Source: Bolinopsis microptera
Lineage: Eukaryota; Ctenophora; Tentaculata; Lobata; Bolinopsidae
Length of the DNA stretch: 64,000 bases
NCBI RefSeq assembly: GCF_026151205.1
Contig: NC_087079.1
Location: 6,048,169-6,112,168, forward strand
Direction of reading: 5' to 3'
Positions 56,397 to 64,000 of the stretch are shown here, one piece after another. Every line of letters starts with the position of its first letter. Within the stretch, counting starts at the first letter, position 1. The notes under the pieces are model-generated. The model did not search any database and had not been told where the DNA came from. It saw only the letters and a list, made by a program, of their open reading frames with translations. A program made the position numbers and the translations under genes.

Positions 56397-59331
56397 ATGA
56401 TCGCATCTGTGCAGCACACCTTGCCTACAGAGAACAATCAGCTGATTGTTGTTGTGATCATTAATCAAAAGGCTCCCTGCTTCATGAGTGAGCCTCTTGA
56501 TTTAATAGGCGGGAATGTAAAGAATTCAAGCCCCAAAATCGAATCAACTGGTACGAAAGCTACTGCTCGTCTTTGCAGAGTTTGCGCATGAAAAGTTGAG
56601 TTTTATCACTTTTGTGCGCGTTTTCGCCGCGCGCGCACGGTGCAAACACATGTCCTTCATGTGAGAATTAACCGGGAAATTAAACCCAGATTTATAATAG
56701 CTGCATACTCAACTTATTATGTCAATGACGAACAATCCAATCCACCACATCAGCCTTATATGCTTACAATCGTTGCACTTTAACCAGAGCCCGAAACTTC
56801 AGCTTTGACGAGAAACGTGCGACCGAAGTTGATACGGCAATATTGATAAACCTATGTCATGTTTCTGGACGTGACTGTATAATATTAATAGCCCTGTACA
56901 ATAATCATAATAGCTAGGATGTTACTCTGAGTTCATTTCTTTTAAGGGCGTTGGGCAACTAAACTGGTGGATACTTAGGGTGTTCTAGTGTCTACCTAAC
57001 CAGTGGCGTAACGAAGGACCCCGCCGAAGGCACCGATCTCGCTGTGCGGGGGGGGGGGGGGGGGATCTAAGGGGGCGCCAAATCGTCGTTTGAATGTGGG
57101 ACAATTACGAAAAACTTAACTACGGTACTATATATACTAGAAAACTGCGCGTTCTGCTCTAGAAACATAACTTTTAAAAATTTTACCGGCTTATCTTCTA
57201 AAATCATCTAATTTGTTCAGTTTTAGGGAGGGGCGCCAAAAGGGGAGGGGGCGACAACAGGCAACTAGCTATGAAGACTTCCTTGGATGATCTACTCTGC
57301 AATGTGCGTATCTATAATATAGCCTATCTTGCTTCATCGAAAACGCAAGACTGACTGTTTAGTGGCTTATCCGACACATCTTCTGATTCACTATTAGTGG
57401 TCGACTGGTCGTTGCGTGGTTTACTGCAATGACCGAGAGACTTCCAATAAACACTTGATTAAAATGATTGAAATGCTCATGCTAGTCACTATATATCACG
57501 GAGCCTGGATAGATAGGAGGTGATAGGAGCCTGGATAGGAGGTGATAACAATTACAGGGAGTGACACTTAGGACCGTCCTTAAACCGTCTGCTTATCTGC
57601 TAGCATAGGGAATATAATAGATTCATTATGTTACTACACAATATATCAGCAGTGGTTCTTTATTTCAGAATGCTTTGAAGTTTGGAACGATGTTGGATGT
57701 GGTTGACAAATGCAGGGAGGGCGCTGGGCGGTGTCGTATAAAAAACATTCTCCCTCAATTATAGAACTGCTCATGATATTCCAGGTATGAGGAAATTAAT
57801 CAATTTTTAAAATCCTAACTTCACAAGCCTGTTGTCAAATGAACAAATATCGTGCATCGACCCAAGAGCAGATTTGCATTTCACCGTTTGATATCACGGA
57901 AATTCAAATTAGTTCAGTTTAAAAGTAACCCATCTATTTTTAATGGGTAATATTTGATGTGTAACATGTCTTGTCCGATGTATCGCTGTCTAGTGAGTAG
58001 CAGGTAATCCTGTTTAAGTAGCCGGATTTTTGTCGTCTCATAGCGGGTCAATAGCCGGATTGCAGCACCATACCAACCAAAGTAGCCGTTTAATAGCCTG
58101 TTAATAGGAACTTATGAAAGGTGTAATTATCACTAATTACATATTACTAGCAGGTGATTGTTGTGCCCCAAATACCTATATGCCGTCTGTCCCTAACATC
58201 TCATTATCCTGCAACTGACACTGTCTATTATAAGTTTACACATATTACCACATGCAGCCCCCTGCTTTAGCAAGTTCCTAGCTTGCATTGTGTTGACTCT
58301 AAACCAAGTTCATGGTTGAGTTTGTGCCTCCGTCGACAATTAACCATTGTCTTCCCCCTGTGCTGGTAGCTAATCGTTCTGGAACCTCGCATACCATAAT
58401 ACCAACTACTCTGTGTAATCCTCAGCTACAATAATTTCACTTTCCCTTGATCTGCTCCTCAACTTAAAGCTTGGTATTACAATGGGGACATTAAGCGTGG
58501 GTTACATGATGTCATGTTTATACTTTGTAATCTCTATATACCTTGCGACCATTGCTGTAATCTGCAGCCACAATAACCTTTTAGAGACACCTACAGGGTT
58601 ATATGCTACACTATAAACGTGTATTAGGGAACTTTCTTTAGTAAAAGCGCTTCTTGTAACGTATATGATCCATGGTTATTGTAACAATGGAGTTTAGTGT
58701 ATTATCATTGGTTTTAGTAAAGAGATTCTTTGGTAATCTTTCTTCGCTCTTATGAGTGGGTCGATCATATATTTTGATGATAGTTGGTGACGAAGTGAGA
58801 GTCTCCACTCAGTGTTTGAGTTTCTTTAATGGGAATTGAGTTTTAAATAGTTAAATCTTCTTATATGGGTACCACGTGGTTTATACATCTCTTTAGTGAA
58901 CTGTTCACCGACAATTTAACGGTAGCTATTATCTAGCTTAGTGCATTGAGTCAAACCGGTTCATCAAAACATCACATGTAATTGACGTAAGTTGAAGGAC
59001 GTAAGTTGTAGGCCTAAATACAATGTTACAATCGTGTCTACCTAATGAAAATGGCAAATGCATCATTAACTCGGCTGATCAGCGATCATTAACTCGGCTG
59101 ATGAGCGATCGCAAAACTTAATACACTCGTTTCAGTGCTGTTTTGCTTCATCAGTAACTTCAGCGGTGTGATTATTTTATAGTGAGTTTTTATCCGGTTT
59201 ATAGACGGGATTGGGGTAATAATTAATCCAAGAGGCTCACTCATGAAGCAGGGAGCCTTTTGATTAATGATCACAACAACAATCAGCTGATTGTTCTCTG
59301 TAGGCAAGGTGTGCTACACAGATGCGATCAT
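56397..59331. repeat. Pair of ~107-bp inverted repeats 2.7 kb apart
   Basis: 56397-56502 (GATCGCATCTGTG.. to AGTGAGCCTCTTG) is the near-exact complement of 59225-59331. Either these are terminal repeats of a ~2.9-kb element that has lost its transposase, or two copies of a small repeat in opposite orientation. The interval contains the separate MITE at 57001. Confidence 0.8.
57001..57265. mobile_element. Reverse-oriented copy of the CAGTGGCGTAACG MITE, one end lost
   Basis: Starts CAGTGGCGTAACGAAGG and contains GGCGCCAAATCGTCGTTTGA and GTGGGACAATT, complements of the 27609 element. It ends at GACAACAGGCAAC without the terminal GTTACGCCACT. A 17-base G-run (57048-57064) sits near the left end. 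Confidence 0.75.
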
Positions 59332-60360
59332 TATAATTATATTTTGCGATTGTTTACTTATCTCCTGTCTAGGCAGGATGATATAAATTGCTTGTGCAGG
59401 GTCCGTATCATCAGGTCATTTAATCGGACTATCTAGAATAAACTCGTCTAGCCTCTACTATTCTAAACTGAACTATTTTTACGGAATAGTGTCTGATTAT
59501 GATTAACTCCTATAACGGATATGTTACATTATCCGAGATTAATGTGTCTTCTAGTGTTATCCACGTTTGCGCCCCGGGAATCTTATAGTCCTTCATTCAA
59601 CTGGTATATTCTTATCAGCTCATGCCTGCAATGACACAGGACCCGCTACAATGGAGCTCCTACATGTTACCGCGTTACAATGCTGAACAAACCTTATCAA
59701 TATTAGATGAAAGTTTTCATACTTCTTTATTTTAACCAAGAGTTAAGTTGAACTTCACTGCATCGTTCTATACTGTATTTTAACATACTAGTGCCCATTA
59801 AGTTCTTAGTCAGTAAACGAGACAAATATTATGCTACCTTCATCATGACTGGCTAATTCTAGTTAAACCACTCATATCTTTATGACAAATAAAGTTCTAC
59901 TGGACCTCTGTGATATTTTGCAACGCTTGATAGTGTTCAGTAGATTTCTACATTCATAATAATAATATGTGCAGCTTGGCTCGTCGCCAATATACTGAGG
60001 ATTCTCGTCATTAAAACTTTGTACATGACTATTATCATCTGCTCAGGCACCCATTATTAAACTATATATTATGTCTGATTATTAGCAGGGAAATGGTTAT
60101 GAACCCATGCTACAATCTGCCGTTTTATCAACAAACAGTTTCCAGTCCAGATCCAAGCTACACCATAACCCAGTTTTGTGTTTGTACACCGTGTTCCCCC
60201 GGAACATAAGCCCCATAACCCCCACAATGGACACAGTCTGCAACTTAAACGGAACAAACACCTCCTCTCTTTCAACAAGACTAAACGATCTTATGAGTGA
60301 ATACAACCCTGTCTTTAGGGGAGCTCTAAACGGTGTGCACTGCGGGGACTATCAAATCTC

Positions 60361-60450
60361 AGGTGTTTGGAGCCAAAACTCTGGTTTATCAGGTGTTTGG
60401 CGCCAAAACTCTTGTTTATCAGGTGTTTGGCGCCAAAACTCTGGTTTATG
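60361..60450. repeat. 30-bp tandem repeat, three units
   Basis: AGGTGTTTGGCGCCAAAACT plus CTGGTTTATC, three times with two or three changes. Each has the small palindrome TTTGGCGCCAAA, an E2F-like site. Confidence 0.92.
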
Positions 60451-60563
60451 AGTCCTAAGAGGAGGGTGTTAGTGTGGTGTTTGATCTCTGTTTGTAGTGG
60501 TGGTAATGAGTTGTCGGGTAAGCTTTATTGAGGCTGTCGTTAGTTGCTGCTGGTGGGGATCGT

Positions 60564-61136
60564 GGCCCTTGTTGGCTGGTTTCTGGCCCTTGTTGGCTGG
60601 TATCTGGCCCTTGTTGGCTGGTATCTGGCCCTTGTTGGCTGGTATCTGGCCTTGTTGGCTGGTATCTGGCCCTTGTTGGCTGGTATCTGGCCCTTGTTGG
60701 CTGGTATCTGGCCCTTGTTGGCTGGTATCTGGCCCTTGTTGGCTGGTATCTGGCCCTTGTTGGCTGGTATCTGGCCCTTGTTGGCTGGTATCTGGCCCTT
60801 GTTGGCTGGTATCTGGCCCTTGTTGGCTGGTATCTGGCCCTTGTTGGCTGGTTTCTGGCCCTTGTTGGCTGGTATCTGGCCCTTGTTGGCTGGTATCTGG
60901 ACCTTGTTGGCTGGTATCTGGCCTTGTTGGCTGGTATCTGGCCCTTGTTGGCTGGTATCTGGCCCTTGTTGGCTGGTATCTGGCCCTTGTTGGCTGGTAT
61001 CTGGCCCTTGTTGGCTGGTATCTGGCCCTTGTTGGCTGGTATCTGGCCCTTGTTGGCTGGTATCTGGCCCTTGTTGGCTGGTATCTGGCCCTTGTTGGCT
61101 GGTATCTGGCCCTTGTTGGCTGGTATCTGGCCCTTG
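60564..61136. repeat. 21-bp minisatellite, ~27 units
   Basis: Unit GGCCCTTGTTGGCTGGTATC+T. Two units lack one C (20 bp), which shifts frame. The unit has no stop in four of the six frames, producing long spurious ORFs (for example PANKGQI on the minus strand). No start or splice context, so not called as a gene. Confidence 0.95.
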
Positions 61137-61261
61137 TATGATTGTTGTATCAGGATTAACACTGCGTTATAAATGGGAATGATTGCTGGTTTTATGGCAA
61201 ATGTTTATTGTAGTCTAAACTTTACAATTAAGAGGACTCCCTTGTCTGTGTTTATATACAT

Positions 61262-61648
61262 CATAGTAGTGTTTAGTAGGTAGCATCATGGCTCTCGACA
61301 GACAAAGTAAAACAAAGCAAATGACTGATAAAACTATATGAAAATAATCGACGTTTCGGCACTAATTGGCCGATTACTAAGCCATCCGAAACGTTTTCAT
61401 ATATTTTTCATATATTTTTACCATTTATCTTTTTTGTACAATTTAAGACTTTTAGCCTCTGATAGAGCGGGATGGAAGAAATTGTTATAGCTTGTGTGTC
61501 AGTATTTCTTTTTTTCTGGCTACTTATCAGATCTTTAAGATGTTCATTTATGTTCTATTTTTTGATTTGAATAAAGTTATATAATAAATCTGCTTTGTTT
61601 TACTTTGTCTGTCGAGAGCCATGTTGCTTCCTACTAAACATTACTATG
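61262..61648. mobile_element. 387-bp MITE with ~55-bp terminal inverted repeats
   Basis: The left end CATAGTAGTGTTTAGTAGG and GGCTCTCGACAGACAAAGTA match the complement of the right end (TACTTTGTCTGTCGAGAGCC, CCTACTAAACATTACTATG), with few mismatches. The interior has CGACGTTTCGG..CCGAAACG, itself a small inverted repeat. No ORF. Confidence 0.8.
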
Positions 61649-61777
61649 CTAAGAACTCACGCTCGGCCCTACTAGATCTATATAAATCACCCAATGAAAA
61701 GCTCAGAACAACACCTCTTGTCCAATGAGAAGCTCGGAATAAAACTAACTACCCAATCAGGATGCTAGCAGGTCGGT

Positions 61778-61896
61778 ATGCTGCTGCTGGTCCTTCTAGG
61801 AGGAGTGGGATTATCGAGCACCCTCGTTCTAGGAGGAGTGGGATTATCGAGCAACCCGGCATGTTCCAACAGAAAGAAGATCTGGAGGTGGGACTG
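61778..61896 (+). CDS. Candidate first coding exon of a secreted or membrane protein
   Basis: ATG at 61778 opens MLLLVLLGGVGLSSTLVLGG, continuing to SNPACSNRKKIWRWD, then a strong donor (CTG|GTGAGT at 61896/61897). It is signal-peptide-like: a hydrophobic run, then Cys and basic residues. An acceptor-like TAGCAG ends 6 nt before the ATG, as in the other genes here. A 33-bp in-frame duplication (CTAGGAGGAGTGGGATTATC) doubles the LGGVGLSS segment. The exon ends in phase 2. A possible next exon begins after TTGTATTCTTCAG (~62700) and reads C..YHLQSQKWPAGNDKY.. to a stop, but I cannot confirm the join. Low confidence as a gene. Confidence 0.35.
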
Positions 61897-64000
61897 GTGA
61901 GTTTATAGGTTCGTGAGTTTGTTTGTGAGTTTGTTTGTGAGTTTGTTCGCGAGTTTGTTTATTTGTCTGCGAGTTTTCTTCTTGGCGACTTTGTTATCTA
62001 AGCTGATATGTTTGATATGTTTGTATGCCTTGATGAACGAGATAGAGAAATCGCTTCATTGATTAAGTGAACATTAAAATTTAATCTTCTTTACTGATCT
62101 TTAATTTCAAGGCCTGTAATTTAATATGGAGCTTGGCTTGCTTAACTTTAATAAACTTAGCTTTAATTTTATGAGAACGTATTGAAATAATAACCCTGTC
62201 TCAATTACACAATAGTATTATTATCTTATTTTCTTAACCCGTTCTCGAAATGTGTAACAATGTCATAAGAGTTGACAACTTTTTATCAAGATTGAGTGCC
62301 AACCTACAAACATTGCCTGAAAAAGTACACTAATACCGAAAGATAACCATAACATTTACCTGCTATCATCAAGTTTTCATCCCTAAAGTTAGAACATAGT
62401 AACTGTTTTTTAGCCACGAGCATTAGGCAGCATATGTAAGGAGACACCGACATAATAACTTTTTAAAAGTAAAATATAGTAGCTGTGTTTGGGGAGCTGC
62501 CGCCCTGACCTCAGTGATACACACAACATGGTTGCACTGGTCCGCGCAGTTGTGAGCTAAAAATACCACACCATCTTTCATTGTTTCTTCCCTCGTGTCC
62601 CTGGCTGGCTGGCAGTCTTCTCATACCTTGATCCTGGTATTCAGTTCCCTGATCTTGGTGTATCGGTATTTGTAATGTTTCAATATGTTGTATTCTTCAG
62701 TTTCTTAAGCTTGTGTTACCACTTGCAGAGCCAGAAGTGGCCGGCAGGAAACGACAAATATTTAAACGGCAGTGGTGTCATTACAAATACCACTACCAGA
62801 TCGTGAGACCGTTGAATTTTGGCCCATCTCTCAGTTTTCCTCTTAGTATTATATCTTGTAGCTTTTTTAACGTTCACTCGGATTATCCACCAATGAAAAA
62901 AAAACTTCTCTGCGTAAGGGACGGAAAGTCAAATTGCTTTATTTAAATACAATATTTGATCATTTGAAATACTAGCAGAATGCAGATTTACAATAGAACG
63001 GTGTGATTTACATACTTTACCAGTGGCAAATAAAGATGGGTCTTGAATGTTTGGTATTATTTGCCTTTATCACCCTATACTCTATTTTTCATGTTTAACA
63101 AAATTAATTCAGAATTCATACAGTTCAATGAGATTGACAATCTATTGAATGCGTTAAATATCATAACAAAAGAATTTGTATCTCGCTTTTTTCTTAGCTT
63201 TAGTTTCAGTAATCATGTAATTTCTATTTTACAGGATACTGACCACTAACCAGTCATACTTTTTCTCTTAAATATCTATCACGCAAACAATTTGCAACTA
63301 CATTGTAGCCAGTAAGCTAAAATGTGTCGGTTTGGGTTGCAATTTTGGGTTAAAGCCAGAGTTGTCCGGTTGTCAAATTGACCAGCTAGGGTGGATTTGG
63401 GGGTGAACCTGAAGTATAAAAGTATAACGGAGTCAGGCCGACTCAGCCAAATTGAGACGTAATATTCACACTTTACGCTTCACTTGTTATTCCTGTTTCC
63501 TACTTTGTATATAGCACTACTACCATGGGGATGTACAACTTGTGTCTAGACAAATCACAAACACTGCAACATTAACAGAAACACAGACGTAATATTAATA
63601 ATGATAAAACCTCCGAATTTCAGGGCAAACTTATCTGCCAGAAACGTCACACATACGTCACACACATTTCGTGACCATGACAACCCGCGCGTATTGCTCC
63701 TTCATAAACCTCCCCAATTACCGATAACTCGCTTCTGTGGAGTGTAGTTAGGTGTCAGACAGCAGTTTTTAACTGTGTTCCATGTCTCCTGGTCCGGTGT
63801 GTGGTATACTAGGTTCAACTCTCAACACTTTATAGTTTAAAACACTGTTAGCATTTTCTGCCTCGTTTAGGAGCTAAGTTTCGGAATGATTCCCTGGCCA
63901 TCGTGTGACGTTTTTGTGATATGTATCACTTCTTTTGATTTCCTGTTGTTAAGTCTCACATTCGCAGATCAGAGTGGTGTAAAACTTCATCTAAATTTAG
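61897..64000. other. Right-end stretch without a confirmed gene
   Basis: A 12-bp GTGAGTTTGTTT tandem repeat follows the donor (about 61910-61960). Possible exon near 62700-62815 as noted above. The remainder is AT-rich with no recognisable domain. Confidence 0.35.

Larger units (their letters stand above)
53231..60360. other. Gene-free stretch with scattered repeats
   Basis: AT-rich, with the repeats listed separately, a C-run at 55651-55670, a (TG)n at about 56095-56107, and a GGAGCCTGGATAGGAGGTGA direct repeat near 57500-57550. Short ORFs carry no recognised domain. I see no supported exon. Confidence 0.35.

Noticed and set aside
60455-61182. Four overlapping ORFs of 212-235 aa, open on both strands
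   Set aside because: All come from the 21-bp array, which has no stops in these frames; no start, splice or domain evidence.
62713-63249. ORFs of 77 and 68 aa
   Set aside because: No recognisable domain; the first may overlap a possible exon after ~62700 but in another frame.

Overview
The window looks like nuclear DNA of an AT-rich, repeat-rich invertebrate animal. Evidence: spliced genes with GT-AG introns, clear animal orthologues (ADAT1, TIMMDC1, UTP23, a rabphilin), an intron-containing tRNA-Ile(UAU), a long PHD/esterase-type LINE, and many MITE-like foldback elements and minisatellites. Almost every start codon lies 1-30 nt after a 3' splice-site-like AG. This fits spliced-leader trans-splicing (known in hydrozoans, ctenophores, tunicates, flatworms and others) or pervasive 5'UTR introns. 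I cannot name the species; a non-bilaterian or other marine invertebrate is only a guess.

Layout. 1-2.9 kb: a collinear minus-strand cluster TIMMDC1 > ADAT1 > ZIP-like zinc transporter (partial at the left edge), spaced 239 and 377 bp. 2.9-13.8 kb: gene-poor, with LINE relics, a 411-bp element with G/C-tract ends, a 1.37-kb TTAA-flanked foldback element and tRNA-Ile(UAU). 13.8-19.9 kb: a nearly full-length LINE. Its ORF1 carries PHD, coiled coil, AlkB-like dioxygenase and SGNH esterase domains; its ORF2 (PHD-like, APE endonuclease, reverse transcriptase) is broken by about three single-base shifts. 20.2-21.3 kb: a minisatellite with a 434-bp higher-order duplication. 25.2-26.9 kb: a rabphilin-like gene on the minus strand, coding in one exon. 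31.7-35.5 kb: two plus-strand single-pass membrane protein genes. 37.4-40.4 kb: UTP23 in five exons with duplicated splice sites and an apparent frameshift. 44.1-53.2 kb: a tandem segmental duplication carrying two intronless-CDS NERD nuclease-SF1 helicase fusion genes. 53.2-64 kb: mostly non-coding repeats, plus one candidate signal-peptide exon.

The most striking locus is the pair of NERD-helicase genes. The architecture (PD-(D/E)xK NERD nuclease fused to a UvrD/DUF2075-type helicase) recalls bacterial defence nuclease-helicases and the helicase half of Schlafen proteins. The two copies are about 95% identical over the first ~330 residues and drop abruptly to roughly half that just after Walker A. 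This suggests homogenisation of the nuclease half and fast divergence of the helicase half. A foldback element sits in copy B, and copy A preserves the empty TTAA target, which proves the insertion.

The housekeeping genes are not functionally linked to one another (tRNA editing, complex I assembly, ribosome biogenesis, zinc transport, vesicle traffic). The minus-strand trio may be co-transcribed if spliced-leader processing exists here. All assignments come from reading translations and motifs; no database search was run.
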